From contig NZ_WUTY02000001.1 of NCBI RefSeq assembly GCF_009828925.2, positions 1,456,492 through 1,520,491 on the forward strand: a DNA stretch of 64,000 nt, in the 5' to 3' direction. A program made the translations under genes and the position numbers. The stretch comes from Methylicorpusculum oleiharenae. Its GTDB lineage: Bacteria; Pseudomonadota; Gammaproteobacteria; Methylococcales; Methylomonadaceae. Shown piece by piece: positions 44,737-54,600 of this stretch (within the stretch, counting starts at the first letter, position 1; each line of letters opens with the position of its first letter). A model generated the notes under the pieces. It was not told the origin of the DNA, ran no database searches, and saw only the letters and a list, made by a program, of their open reading frames with translations.

Positions 44737-46896
44737 TTAAAGAGTCGAATTGGAATCGATTATGCGGTAAGCCAGATCAGTGACTGCCGGATAATTCACC
44801 TTTCCGGTCGCCATAACCGGAATAGCATCGACGATAAAAATTTTCCTGGGCAAGGCGATTTTTGCCACACCTGCTGCCACGGCTTCAATGTCCTGGATAA
44901 CGGCATTTTTTTGCGTCGTTAACAAAAGAATCTGCTCGCCTTTTTTGGGGTCGGGAATGCTGACGGCTGCATGCAAGGCGCCCGGCCATGCTTTGGAGGC
45001 AAGTTGCTCGACAGCGGTAAGAGAAACCATTTCCCCGCCGATCTTGGCGAAACGTTTACTGCGCCCGCGAATGCTGATAAAGCCTTCTTCATCTATATGG
45101 ACGATGTCGCCGGTGTCATACCAGCCTTTGCCGTATATCGACTCGGGCGGAACGAGTGTGCCCGGATTATCGGCCAGCAAATAGCCCAGCATGATATTCG
45201 GACCTGAGACATGCAACTTGCCGCCTTCTTCGATACCGGGAATGGCTTCCAAATGATAATTCATGTCCGGCATGATCCGGCCGACTGTACCTGGTTTGCA
45301 ATCCATGGGCGTGTTGACTGAGGTTACCGGTGCGGTTTCGGTTGCGCCGTAGCCCTCCAGGATGCGGATGCCGAATTTATCGGACCATAATTGACGAGTG
45401 CCTTCCTGTAATTTTTCCGCGCCCGCAACGACATAGCGAATACTGTAAAAATCATAAGGATGGGCTTTCTTGCCATAAGCGGAGAGAAATGTATTGGTGC
45501 CGAACATGATGGTTGCGTTGATCTCGTAAGCAATTTCAGGAATGACCGCGTAATGCAATGGCGAAGGGTAGAAAAAGGTCGTCATGCCGCTCATGATGGG
45601 CAGCATCGTACCGACGGTGAAACCAAACGAGTGAAACATCGGCAGAAAATTAAGCACGACATCCTGCGCATTGAAATTAATCCGCGATTGTATTTGCTTG
45701 TGATTGGCCAAAATATTGGAATGGGATAAAACCACGCCTTTGGGAGTGCCTTCCGAACCGGAAGTAAACAAGATGACGGCGGGACTGTCCGCGCTGTATC
45801 GTGTGTGTTTATACCAATAACTGGCCGTTTTGCATTTGACATACGCTTTCGCTTTAGTGAATAAGTTCAGAGCACTTGCGATGTCTTCCAGGTAAACCAG
45901 TGTCATTTGCTGGCTTAATTGATCAGCCTCATTTTGAAATTTACCCAGTTCGATAAAGCGGCGAGAGGTCAGCACTGTTTTTACCTGGGCGGTGTTACAC
46001 GCTGACAACATGCCGGACGAACCGGTTGAATAATTCAGCATCGCAGGGGTGCGGCCATGCAATTGCAAACCCAGAACAACGCATAACGTTTTAGTGGAAT
46101 TGGGCAAAAACACACCGACATTTTCGCCTTCACGGGTGATGTCGCGGATCAGATCGCCAATCAGGATAGAACGGGTAATCAGCGCGTCATAAGAGAGTGG
46201 TTTGCGCTCCAGGTCTTCTGCCACTGTATGTGAGCAGCCATGAATTTTTCTAGCTTCCAGCAATCCTGAAAAAAGTGTTTGCCGGTAATGGCTGGTGGCA
46301 AACATCATTTCAGTCATGATGTCTGTCAAAACATGGCCGCTGAATTTACGCCGATTTTTACCGCGTAAGCTATCAGGTGCTTTGATTTGCGTGGGCGAAA
46401 GAATCCTGATAGTAATTTTAGGAAACAGGCGCAACCGGACGGAGTTTCTGAGTCTGGAAAAATGCGTATATTCAGCGCCGTCGATGCGTATCGGTAAAAT
46501 CATTGCTTCGGATTTGTCCGCAACCATCCCGGGGCCGTCATAAATCTTCATTAACGAGCCGGTAACGGTAATCCTGCCTTCAGGGAAAATAACGGTTTTG
46601 GTGTCTTTCTTTAAATGGTTGATCAACTCTTTCAGCGACAACGGATGTGTTGGGTCCATCGGAAACACTTGGGATAATTTCAAAAACGGTTTTAACCACC
46701 ACCGTTCCGAAATTTGGGTGTTGATTGCGAACGTAATGTCGTCAGGAAGAAATGCTCCCAGCAGCAAAGGATCCAGAAACGAGGTGTGATTAGATATGAT
46801 AAGGACTCGATTGCCCGCTTTTTGATAGTTATCAAGACCCTTGACTTCGACTTTGTAGACGAAGGTCAACAACTTGCGTAAGATTTTTTTTAACAT
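44737..46896 (-). CDS. aas: Bifunctional 2-acylglycerophosphoethanolamine acyltransferase/acyl-ACP synthetase
   Basis: A 719-residue Aas. The N-terminal PlsC-like acyltransferase (about 1-190) has ISNHTSFLDPLLLGAF (H-x4-D) and FPEGRITVTGSLMKIYDG. The C-terminal AMP-forming ligase (about 215-715) has the P-loop VILFTSGSEGTPKGVVLSHS, LEGYGATETAPV and YDTGDIVHIDEEGF. It loads acyl groups and re-acylates lysophospholipid brought in by LplT. AGGAGG lies 5 nt before the ATG, and a sigma-70 promoter with an overlapping palindrome is 55-80 nt upstream. Confidence 0.93.
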   Translation of the reverse strand: MLKKILRKLLTFVYKVEVKGLDNYQKAGNRVLIISNHTSFLDPLLLGAFLPDDITFAINTQISERWWLKPFLKLSQVFPMDPTHPLSLKELINHLKKDTKTVIFPEGRITVTGSLMKIYDGPGMVADKSEAMILPIRIDGAEYTHFSRLRNSVRLRLFPKITIRILSPTQIKAPDSLRGKNRRKFSGHVLTDIMTEMMFATSHYRQTLFSGLLEARKIHGCSHTVAEDLERKPLSYDALITRSILIGDLIRDITREGENVGVFLPNSTKTLCVVLGLQLHGRTPAMLNYSTGSSGMLSACNTAQVKTVLTSRRFIELGKFQNEADQLSQQMTLVYLEDIASALNLFTKAKAYVKCKTASYWYKHTRYSADSPAVILFTSGSEGTPKGVVLSHSNILANHKQIQSRINFNAQDVVLNFLPMFHSFGFTVGTMLPIMSGMTTFFYPSPLHYAVIPEIAYEINATIMFGTNTFLSAYGKKAHPYDFYSIRYVVAGAEKLQEGTRQLWSDKFGIRILEGYGATETAPVTSVNTPMDCKPGTVGRIMPDMNYHLEAIPGIEEGGKLHVSGPNIMLGYLLADNPGTLVPPESIYGKGWYDTGDIVHIDEEGFISIRGRSKRFAKIGGEMVSLTAVEQLASKAWPGALHAAVSIPDPKKGEQILLLTTQKNAVIQDIEAVAAGVAKIALPRKIFIVDAIPVMATGKVNYPAVTDLAYRIIDSNSTL

Positions 46897-46949
46897 GAAA
46901 TTCCTCCTGTAGGCATCTTAACAAACATTGTCAGACGCATTGCCGGAAA

Positions 46950-46978
46950 ACTATAATCAATAATTGAACGGTGTTCAA
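46950..46978 (-). promoter_or_regulatory. Sigma-70 promoter of aas-lplT
   Basis: On the minus strand TTGAAC (46978-46973), a 17-nt spacer and TATAGT (46955-46950), about 54 nt before the aas ATG. Confidence 0.6.
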
Positions 46979-46980
46979 TT
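46962..46980. promoter_or_regulatory. Probable TetR operator over the aas promoter
   Basis: AATTGAAC-GGT-GTTCAATT, a perfect 8-bp inverted repeat with a 3-nt centre, covering the -35 box and half of the spacer. Its size and position fit a TetR-family repressor site. Confidence 0.55.
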
Positions 46981-47685
46981 AAAAATTTAATCGGACATAT
47001 TATAGCTTTTTGGATGATCACTTTTTTTGTCCTGGAGTCTGTCCATCGATGAACAAGGATAGTCACGATGCTCTAAAATGACGAGGCGCTATCGGATATT
47101 CATCGCAATGAGTCGTTTCAACTAAAAGCAGTCGTAAAGCCGCGTTCAAAATCAAAAAACTGCTGTTGCATAGAGGTGAGCTTATGGATTGCTTTTACCC
47201 CTATCTGAATCAAGGTTTCCTTTTTCCTGATTAGCAAGATGTTTCAGCTAAATCCATAAATTCGTGATGCCCGTCTGGAAACGGGCATTCAGTGCCAAGG
47301 GGGGTAAGCTTCGAGCTATTCATGGGGTCTGGATTTCGGTAATCCCTACCGAAATGACGCTGCCGCCAAGTTCCCATGGATGGGTTTACCGCGTTCCGCG
47401 CAAGGCTTACGCCAACTCTCAAAGCTACATTCACAGTTCAAACTGGGAATTACTGTTACCTGAAGGCTTATGCGCGCGCAGCTAGCGGCATGTGATAAAG
47501 TAAGCAAAATTTTGCATTTGCATTTTAACTGTAATAGTAAGAACAGGAATGGAGCAGTAAGTGAACGGGATGGCATAACTGAAGAACCAAGCTCCTGACC
47601 GACAGGGCTTTTTTGGGTTGTTGATGTTATAACACTCACGTTTTTTGGCTTTAATTCAATCGCATCAATGAGTAACGGTAGCATT
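46981..47685. other. Intergenic stretch with foldback repeat
   Basis: No supported gene. Beyond the aas promoter it holds a foldback repeat copy (47265-47453). The ends of longer open frames here are antisense to the next gene and are not coding. Confidence 0.5.
47265..47453 (+). repeat. Foldback repeat family F, copy 1
   Basis: Shares CCATGGATGGGT, TTACCGCGTTCC, CAAGGCTTACGCCAAC, CTCAAAGC-ACATT and AGTTCAAAC-GGGAATT with the copies at 56985-57136 and 62604-62747. It also contains an extra hairpin, ATTTCGGTA-ATCCC-TACCGAAAT. Confidence 0.55.
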
Positions 47686-48771
47686 ATGAAGAGGCGCAAC
47701 TTTATCAAATCGGCAGGCATAGCCTCCTTGGCGGCTGGTGCCGTGTCGGTTTCCGCTCCCCGTGCCGCAATGGCACAGGCGGAGTTCAATTGGAAAATGG
47801 TGACTACGTGGCCGAAAAATTTTCCTGTGCTGGGAACGAATGCCAATTTGTTGGCCGGTTTAATTGGTGAAATGAGTGGCGGCAGGATACAGGTAAAAGT
47901 ATACGGTGCCGCGGAAATGGTTCCTGCGTTTGAAGTGTTCGATGCCGTTTCCAAAGGAACTGCAGAGCTGGGTCATTCCGGCGCTTATTACTGGAAAGGC
48001 AAATCGGAAGCGGCCCAATTTTTTTCCGCCGTACCCTTTGGTCTGACTGCGCAGGAAATGAACGCCTGGCTGTATTACGGCGGCGGTTTGGAATTATGGC
48101 GGGAATTGTATAAACCCTTCGGCATTATTCCGGCGCCTACCGGTAATACCGGTGTGCAAATGGCCGGCTGGTTCAACCGTGAAATAAAGACGGTGGATGA
48201 CCTCAAGGGTTTGAAAATGCGGATTCCCGGATTAGGCGGTGAAGTGCTGAGCCGGGCCGGAGGCACTACGGTCAATATGCCGGGCGCAGAACTGTTTACA
48301 GCGATGCAGTCAGGTACGTTGGATGCCACCGAATGGGTGGGGCCTTATAACGATTTGGCTTTTGGTTTATACAAAGTCGCCAAATTTTACTACTATCCGG
48401 GTTGGCATGAGCCGGGTTCGACGATTGAGGCCTTGATCAATGAAAAAGCGTTTAACACCTTGCCCAAAGATTTACAGCAGATTGTGTTAACGGCGTGCAA
48501 GGCGGCCAATATGGATATGATTGCTGAATTTACTGCGCGTAATAACCAGGCTTTGGATACGCTGATTAACAAACACAGCGTCAAAGTGCTGCCATTGCCG
48601 GATGAAGTGCTGAAAACATTGAAAGGTATTTCTGAAGAAGTCGTCACCGAATTAGCCGAGAAGGATGCCGCTTCTAAAAAAGTATTCGAATCGGTCATGA
48701 CGTTTAAAAAACAAGTCATACGCTGGGGAGATATTTCAGAACTGGCTTATTTGAAGGCCAGGGCGCTTTAA
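47686..48771 (+). CDS. TRAP transporter substrate-binding protein, TakP-like, Tat-exported
   Basis: About 361 residues. The start is at MKRRNFIKSAG (47686); six upstream residues from 47668 are not needed. A twin-arginine signal (KRRNFIK, then a hydrophobic run to APRAAMAQA) exports it folded. The mature DctP-family domain reads WKMVTTWPKNFPVLGTNANLLAGL, AEMVPAFEVFDAVSKGTAELGHS, MRIPGLGGEVLSRAGG and DATEWVGPYNDLAFGLYK. This is close to TakP-type binding proteins for 2-oxo acids as I remember them. The membrane subunits DctQ and DctM are not nearby, so the binding protein is an orphan in this locus. Confidence 0.88.
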   Translation: MKRRNFIKSAGIASLAAGAVSVSAPRAAMAQAEFNWKMVTTWPKNFPVLGTNANLLAGLIGEMSGGRIQVKVYGAAEMVPAFEVFDAVSKGTAELGHSGAYYWKGKSEAAQFFSAVPFGLTAQEMNAWLYYGGGLELWRELYKPFGIIPAPTGNTGVQMAGWFNREIKTVDDLKGLKMRIPGLGGEVLSRAGGTTVNMPGAELFTAMQSGTLDATEWVGPYNDLAFGLYKVAKFYYYPGWHEPGSTIEALINEKAFNTLPKDLQQIVLTACKAANMDMIAEFTARNNQALDTLINKHSVKVLPLPDEVLKTLKGISEEVVTELAEKDAASKKVFESVMTFKKQVIRWGDISELAYLKARAL

Positions 48772-48808
48772 CTTTAAAACTCAATAGAGGATAAAAAATC
48801 CTGAACTT

Positions 48809-49690
48809 ATGAATTGGGATCCTATTACTCAACACCTTGAAGCTGCCATTGGCCAGCCGTTCAGAATCCGTCGCGTGCTGTCCGTTATCGGAGGCGACAT
48901 TAACGCGGCTTACCGGCTGCAAGGTGAAGAGACGTCTTATTTTGTCAAATTGAATCGACCTGAGCGCGAGGCCATGTTTGCGGCTGAATTTGCCGGGCTA
49001 GCCGCGATGGCCGCGACGCGGAGTGTCAGAGTGCCTGCGCCGGTTACTTACGGCAAGACAAAGGAATCTGCATTCATTGTGCTGGAATATCTGGATCTCA
49101 ATCATAAATCGAAACAAGCCGATGAACGGTTGGGTCTGCAACTCGCAACCCTGCATTTGCAGCGGCAAGCCTATTACGGCTGGCATCTGGATAATACGAT
49201 AGGCAGCACGCCGCAACTGAACGGGCAGTTCTCAGACTGGATTACTTTTTGGCGAGAGCGCCGTTTGGGTTTTCAATTGCGTTTGGCCGCTGAAAACGGA
49301 TATTCAGGTAGTCTGCAACAAAAAGGCGAAAAATTAAGTGCGTCATTACCGGTTTTCTTTGAGTCTTACCAGCCCAAACCATCGTTATTACATGGCGATT
49401 TGTGGGGGGGCAATGCGTCGGCTGACAATCTGGGGCAGCCTGTTTTGTATGATCCTGCCTGTTATTTTGGGGATCATGAAGCCGATCTGGCCATGACTGA
49501 GTTATTCGGCGGTTTCAGCGCCGGTTTTTACGCGGCGTATCGTGAAACATTTCCAGTGGATGCAGGTTACGCTCAGCGAAAGATTCTCTATAATCTTTAC
49601 CACATTCTCAATCATCTCAATTTATTTGGTGCCGGTTACTTGAGTCAGGCCGAATCAATGATGTCGCAGCTGCTAGCTGAACTTAAATAA
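48809..49690 (+). CDS. Fructosamine kinase family protein
   Basis: A 293-residue FN3K-type kinase that phosphorylates sugar-protein or sugar-amine adducts and so helps to deglycate proteins. It has the aminoglycoside-phosphotransferase fold: RRVLSVIGGDINAAYRL (P-loop-like), YFVKLNR with the ATP lysine, the catalytic LLHGDLWGGNAS and the metal-binding YDPACYFGDHEADLAMTEL. Length and end are normal. It is 37 nt downstream of the TRAP binding protein. Confidence 0.9.
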   Translation: MNWDPITQHLEAAIGQPFRIRRVLSVIGGDINAAYRLQGEETSYFVKLNRPEREAMFAAEFAGLAAMAATRSVRVPAPVTYGKTKESAFIVLEYLDLNHKSKQADERLGLQLATLHLQRQAYYGWHLDNTIGSTPQLNGQFSDWITFWRERRLGFQLRLAAENGYSGSLQQKGEKLSASLPVFFESYQPKPSLLHGDLWGGNASADNLGQPVLYDPACYFGDHEADLAMTELFGGFSAGFYAAYRETFPVDAGYAQRKILYNLYHILNHLNLFGAGYLSQAESMMSQLLAELK

Positions 49691-49882
49691 AGGAATTTTG
49701 CAGCTGATGACGGTTTTACCCTTGCGAGCTAAAAATAATCGTAGCTATCAACGTGAATAGCTACTCTACAAATAATCTTGTGTTCGCTGACGATTAAATA
49801 ATGCAAAGTTAGTTAAGTCAGGTGATTCACAGACCATTTCCCCCCACTCATTTTTATTACAAGATTACTGTTTTAATCAACC

Positions 49883-52651
49883 ATGAATGAATTTATTCCC
49901 GGCCAGCGCTGGATTAGCAACACCGAGTCAGAATTAGGTTTAGGTATCGTCGAAGAGGCTGCATACAATCGTGTCAGTTTATTGTTTCTCGCCACCGGCG
50001 AAAAGCGGCTCTATGCTCAGGATAATGCGCCATTGACGCGCGTTAAATTCAGTGTGGGCGATGTCGTAGAGTCCGCAGAAGGTCAAAAAATGACCATCAC
50101 CGGTCTGACTGAAAAAGGTGGATTGATCACTTACTTTGGCCGTGATGACGGTCATCAGGAAATTGAACTGGAAGAAATAGAATTAAGCCATCATATCCAG
50201 TTCAATAAACCCCAAGATCGTTTGTTTACCGGACAATTTGATCCCAGCAACTGGTTTCATCTACGCTATGAAACCTGGCGGCATTTGCAGCAGCAGCAAC
50301 AATCTCCGGTTAAAGGCTTGCAAGGGGCCAGAGCTTCGTTGATTGCACATCAGCTTTATATTGCGCATGAGGCTGCCGGACGCGCTTCCCCCAGAATTAT
50401 GTTGGCTGATGAAGTGGGATTGGGTAAAACGATTGAAGCCAGCCTGATTTTACATCATCGTCTGGTCAATGGTTTGAGCCGGCGTGTGCTGATTATCGTG
50501 CCGGACAGTCTGCTGCATCAATGGCTGGTGGAAATGGTGCGGCGGTTTAATTTGCGTTTCAGTTTGTTCGATGAAGAACGTTGCCTTGAAACGCATGAAG
50601 ACAATCCGTTTATGACGGAACAGCTTGTTCTGTGCAGTCAGGACTTTTTTTCAGCTTATCCAAAACGCCAGCAACAGGCGCTGGACGTCGAATGGGATAT
50701 GGTGATTGTTGATGAAGCGCATCATCTTGAATGGAGCGAGGATGCGCCTAGCCAGGATTACCTGTTTGTCGAACAATTAGGGCGCATTTCACCTTCCCTG
50801 ATTTTACTGACGGCAACGCCTGAACAATTGGGTAAGCAAAGCCATTTTGCCCGGTTACGTTTGCTGGATCCCGATCGTTTTTATAGCTTTACCGCGTTTT
50901 TGGAAGAAGAGAAGCAGTTCGAGCCGGTTGCAGAAGCAGCGAAGTTATTGATCGAGGCTCAGCCCTTATCAGAACAGGCGAGGGAAAATTTAAGCCGCTT
51001 ACTTCAGAATGACAATGCCGGCAATCTGGTAAAACAATTGGATGATCCCGATCAGGCTGATACAGCACGGGCCGAACTATTGAAAATCCTGTTAGATCAT
51101 CACGGCACGGGGCGGATTTTATTTAGAAACTCCAGACAAACGGTCAAGGGCTTTCCGGAACGCCAATGTCAGGGCTATCCGCTGGAAGGTCAAGCTACCG
51201 AGAAAATGGAAAATGATCCTCGCTATTTATGGCTGGTCGACACCATCAAATCGTTGCGCGGTCGGAAAGCGCTTCTAATCTGTAAAAAAGCTCAAACGGC
51301 CATTGAGCTTGAGCAAAGTTTAAAAACCCGTGCAGGAATTGCGGCGGCTGTGTTTCATGAAGGCATGAGTATTATCGAACGCGACCGGGCGGCGGCCTAT
51401 TTTGCGGATGAAGAAAGTGCTGCGAGGCTTTTGATTTGTTCGGAAATAGGAAGTGAGGGACGTAATTTTCAGTTTTTGCATCATCTGATTCTTTTTGATT
51501 TGCCGACAAATCCGGACTTATTGCAACAGCGTATCGGTCGTTTGGACAGGATTGGTCAACAACACGTGATACAGATCCATATTCCTTATATCAAAGATAC
51601 ACAAGATCATTTTTTGTACCGATGGTATGACGAAGGCTTGAATGCATTTCGAGTCAATTGTCACGCAGCGCAGCAGGTCGCAGCTATTCTTACCAAGGAA
51701 TTGATTGCGGTTTTACAATCGCTGAATCAGGCAGAGCTGGAGCAATTGATCGCCAAAACTCAGATATTGGCCAGGGAGATAGATATAGAGCTTCATAATG
51801 GCAGGGATTTGTTACTGGAGTTGAACTCCTGCCGGAAAGAATCCGCTCATCAGCTTATCGATCAGTTGCAAGCCATCGATAATGAAGGAACGCTATGGCC
51901 ATATCTGGAGGCTGTTTTTGATTGTTACGGCGTGGATATAGAATTTCATTCCAACGATTGCCATATCCTGCGGCCCAGTGAACATCTGCGCCTGGCCCAT
52001 TTCCCGGGGCTTCCTGATGATGGCATTACCCTGACGACCAGCCGGGTTATTGGTCTGGCGCGCGAAGATTTGCAGTTTGTGACCTGGGAGCATCCCATGG
52101 TGACTGCGTCTATGGATATGGTGTTATCCAGTGAAACAGGTAATGCAGCCGTCAGTGTGGTCAAGCTCGATCAAGTCAAAGCAGGACGGTTTTTTCTGGA
52201 ATGCCTGTTTGTAGTGGAATGCAGCGCGCCTGATTCGCTGCAGGTGAGGCGGTTTTTGCCCTCAGCGCCTATTCGCGTGTTGATCGATCAAAATAAAAAT
52301 GATGTGACCAACATTATTCAGCACGAACAGATTGTCGATTCCGGCGTTAAATTTGATAAAAGACAAATCGTCGCATTTCTCAATAATCAACGTTTGCCCA
52401 TTACGCATTTGCTGAATCTGGCGGAACAAAAAGCAACTCATGAAATGAACTCAATGATTGAGAAGGCAACTTTTCTGATGTTGACTACCTTGACGTCTGA
52501 GATAAAAAGGCTGGTCAGGTTGAGAAAAGTGAATCCCTCTATTCGGGAAGAAGAAATTGAGCAGTTAAAAGACTTTACCGAATTGTTACATGAGCATATT
52601 CAAGAGGCGAAAATCAAGCTGGATGCAGTTCGTTTTGTAATTACAAGCTAA
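49883..52651 (+). CDS. rapA: RNA polymerase-associated helicase RapA
   Basis: A 922-residue Swi2/Snf2 ATPase that recycles RNA polymerase. The N-terminal Tudor-like RNA-polymerase-binding domains begin MNEFIPGQRWISNTESELGLG. Motif I is ADEVGLGKTIEASLI, motif II IVDEAHHLEW, motif III LLTATP, and motif VI QQRIGRLDRIGQ. The RapA C-terminal domain ends QEAKIKLDAVRFVIT. It is slightly shorter than E. coli RapA (968). It is a single gene with its own intergenic regions. Confidence 0.94.
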   Translation: MNEFIPGQRWISNTESELGLGIVEEAAYNRVSLLFLATGEKRLYAQDNAPLTRVKFSVGDVVESAEGQKMTITGLTEKGGLITYFGRDDGHQEIELEEIELSHHIQFNKPQDRLFTGQFDPSNWFHLRYETWRHLQQQQQSPVKGLQGARASLIAHQLYIAHEAAGRASPRIMLADEVGLGKTIEASLILHHRLVNGLSRRVLIIVPDSLLHQWLVEMVRRFNLRFSLFDEERCLETHEDNPFMTEQLVLCSQDFFSAYPKRQQQALDVEWDMVIVDEAHHLEWSEDAPSQDYLFVEQLGRISPSLILLTATPEQLGKQSHFARLRLLDPDRFYSFTAFLEEEKQFEPVAEAAKLLIEAQPLSEQARENLSRLLQNDNAGNLVKQLDDPDQADTARAELLKILLDHHGTGRILFRNSRQTVKGFPERQCQGYPLEGQATEKMENDPRYLWLVDTIKSLRGRKALLICKKAQTAIELEQSLKTRAGIAAAVFHEGMSIIERDRAAAYFADEESAARLLICSEIGSEGRNFQFLHHLILFDLPTNPDLLQQRIGRLDRIGQQHVIQIHIPYIKDTQDHFLYRWYDEGLNAFRVNCHAAQQVAAILTKELIAVLQSLNQAELEQLIAKTQILAREIDIELHNGRDLLLELNSCRKESAHQLIDQLQAIDNEGTLWPYLEAVFDCYGVDIEFHSNDCHILRPSEHLRLAHFPGLPDDGITLTTSRVIGLAREDLQFVTWEHPMVTASMDMVLSSETGNAAVSVVKLDQVKAGRFFLECLFVVECSAPDSLQVRRFLPSAPIRVLIDQNKNDVTNIIQHEQIVDSGVKFDKRQIVAFLNNQRLPITHLLNLAEQKATHEMNSMIEKATFLMLTTLTSEIKRLVRLRKVNPSIREEEIEQLKDFTELLHEHIQEAKIKLDAVRFVITS

Positions 52652-52960
52652 GCTTACGCAGTCATTGTATTTTGACAGGTAAATGTAAATCCGTTTTTCT
52701 GAGTTTGTATCAGGATGGCCGGATTTACTCTTAGCCTATTTAAGGCGAGGCATCTATACTGACTTATTACGGGCCAGGATTTAAGCCGGTTTCTATTGTT
52801 GCGGCCGGGTTGATAACCTTTCTATTTTCTTTTTACTGGAACAGTGTGTGTATAGATGACGATTATTGGCTCGCTTAATGACCAATTTCCAAGACGATTA
52901 CTTGAAAAAATCGGTCTTGCTGCCTTTAAGATGTAGGGTTAACAGTATTTAAGGCCGTTT
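52652..52960. other. Intergenic stretch between rapA and the HDOD gene
   Basis: No gene seen. GTAAATCCG (52685-52693) and CGGATTTAC (52720-52728) with an inner CTGA/TCAG pair may form a rho-independent-like stem after rapA, but there is no clear T-run. Confidence 0.35.
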
Positions 52961-53815
52961 ATGGAAAATAATCCTATAGCAGAACACATTGCGCATCATC
53001 TGAGAATTCCGGTGTTACCCAATTCTGCTTTGCAACTGATAAAAGCGCTAACCAGCGAAGATATCGGTTTCCGGGAATTATCTATTGTTGTCAATCAACA
53101 CCCCAGTATTGCCGCGCGTTTGCTGGCTTTAGCCAATTCAGCCTGGGCTGCGCCGGTAATACCGGTTCTGACGGTTGAAAATGCATGCGCGCGCTTAGGC
53201 TTAAATGTTGTACGTAGCGTCAGTCTGGGCTTGGCCATTATTGCGCCGTTTAATACAGCCAATTGTCCCGCATTTAACTTAAAGCAATTTTGGGCCAGTA
53301 GCATGCTGGTAGCGGAAGGTTCCGGTTTATTAGCCGCAGGTGTCTTGGGCTACGAACATAACGCGATGTTTCATCAAACGGCCCAGACAGCGGGTCTTCT
53401 CCACAACTTGGGCTTGCTGTGTTTGGCCGACGTGATGCCCAAAGAAACGCATGAAGCTTTTCAGGCAGTCAGTCATGATCATCTGACCATTATGGAGGCG
53501 TTGCGGCTTAAGGCAAAAACAGACTACTGTGAAATCGGTTCTCTGGTCGGCAATGCATGGGGATTGCCAAAAGTGTTTGTGGTTGCTATGGGACACCATC
53601 ACGAAGCCGCTTATCACGAGGAATTTTGGCAGGTTTCAACGCTGGTGGGTTGCGTTGTTCAGGCGGTGCAGCATTTGTTTGATGGCCAGGAAACTTTGCC
53701 CGATGAGCCTCGCCTTACGGAATTGGCTGTCGATCCCCACTATTTTAATGAGGTCTACGAAAATCTGGGGGCAAAATTCAATAAATTCCTGACTATGGCC
53801 AATGACTTATTTTGA
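52961..53815 (+). CDS. HDOD-domain protein
   Basis: A 284-residue protein with an HDOD domain from about residue 15 to 215: LRIPVLPNSALQLIKALTSE, VVNQHPSIAARLLALANSAW, VENACARLGLNVVRSVSLGL, HNAMFHQTAQTAGLLHNLGL and VFVVAMGHHHEAAYH. The catalytic HD of HD hydrolases is not complete, as is normal for HDOD. No output domain is fused. HDOD proteins act in signalling, competence or motility. No partner is adjacent. Confidence 0.88.
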   Translation: MENNPIAEHIAHHLRIPVLPNSALQLIKALTSEDIGFRELSIVVNQHPSIAARLLALANSAWAAPVIPVLTVENACARLGLNVVRSVSLGLAIIAPFNTANCPAFNLKQFWASSMLVAEGSGLLAAGVLGYEHNAMFHQTAQTAGLLHNLGLLCLADVMPKETHEAFQAVSHDHLTIMEALRLKAKTDYCEIGSLVGNAWGLPKVFVVAMGHHHEAAYHEEFWQVSTLVGCVVQAVQHLFDGQETLPDEPRLTELAVDPHYFNEVYENLGAKFNKFLTMANDLF

Positions 53816-54262
53816 GGCTATTCAATCTTCGGACATTGTCTGAAGCCCACTCCCTGATTTATTTGAGCGCATGCACGCCTTTTTCGAATAAGTGATGCCT
53901 GCTCTAAATACCGGACACTCTTCATCATAAAAGAGCAAGTCAATCGCTTATTGTTTTCCTGGTTATAAAGTACCTTCAGCTAAACCGGAATCCTGCGGCA
54001 TGCCGGCCGGTACTCACTATCTCTTGATTAGAACTTCAATACTCTTTTTTCCGCAATCAATAATTGGCTCAATCTTCATTATAGTTTAATTATATGCTTC
54101 AATGCGGGTGCGTAATACATTGTTTTTAAATAAGTTTATTAGAGTTTTTTTACATACTGAATTATGTCATATAACTTAAATTGTCTAACGTTTTGAGTGA
54201 TATGCCCTATGGTTTTTTAAGTTTGATCAAACAAGGGAAGATTTAAATTGCCTCTAAAAAAA

Positions 54263-54422
54263 TTTATACCTTTCGCACTTCAAATTTCGGCAGTGCCTAA
54301 GGAGGCAACGGGTTGTTCGGCAAAGGCTTTGCCAGCAGGGATACTGGCATAGAGCCTACAGGGATGGTTTTACGGCGTCCTTTGACGGGCACCCCGGTGC
54401 CGAATTTCGATCTACGATGGGT
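54263..54422 (+). repeat. 160-bp repeat family R, copy 1
   Basis: Begins TTTATACCTTTCGCACTTC and ends CGATCTACGATGGGT. Nearly identical to 62398-62557. Internal hairpins are GGCAAAG-G-CTTTGCC, CCAG-N8-CTGG and GGCACC-CC-GGTGCC. The ends are related by inverted repetition (TTTCGGCA against TGCCGAA). Confidence 0.85.
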
Positions 54423-54463
54423 CTAGTAATCGGGACGTTATTTCAAGTCTGTATCGCTGATAG

Positions 54464-54600
54464 CCATAATTCCCAATTTGACACCAAAGAAGGGGTAAGG
54501 TGAGTTTGGCGAGGATGTCGATAGCAGGATTGCTATCGTCAAGCCCCCAGGGGGGCGGCGTGCCTCGCCAAACTTGCCTTGCCCCCTAAACGACGATAAA
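54464..54600 (+). repeat. Foldback repeat family F, related copy 4
   Basis: Opens ATAATTCCCAATTTGA and AAGGGGTAAGG like the other F copies, with internal GATAGCAGGATTGCTATC and GTCAAGCCCCC, but its right half is a different inverted repeat (CCTCGCCAAACTT). The border is approximate. Confidence 0.45.

Noticed and set aside
47346-47954. 202-codon minus frame over the TRAP binding protein start
   Set aside because: Antisense to the Tat signal and mature N terminus; runs through a foldback repeat.
54263-54600. Repeat cluster as a CRISPR or origin of replication
   Set aside because: Units are 130-160 bp with internal hairpins, no short direct repeats, no cas genes and no DnaA-box cluster noticed.
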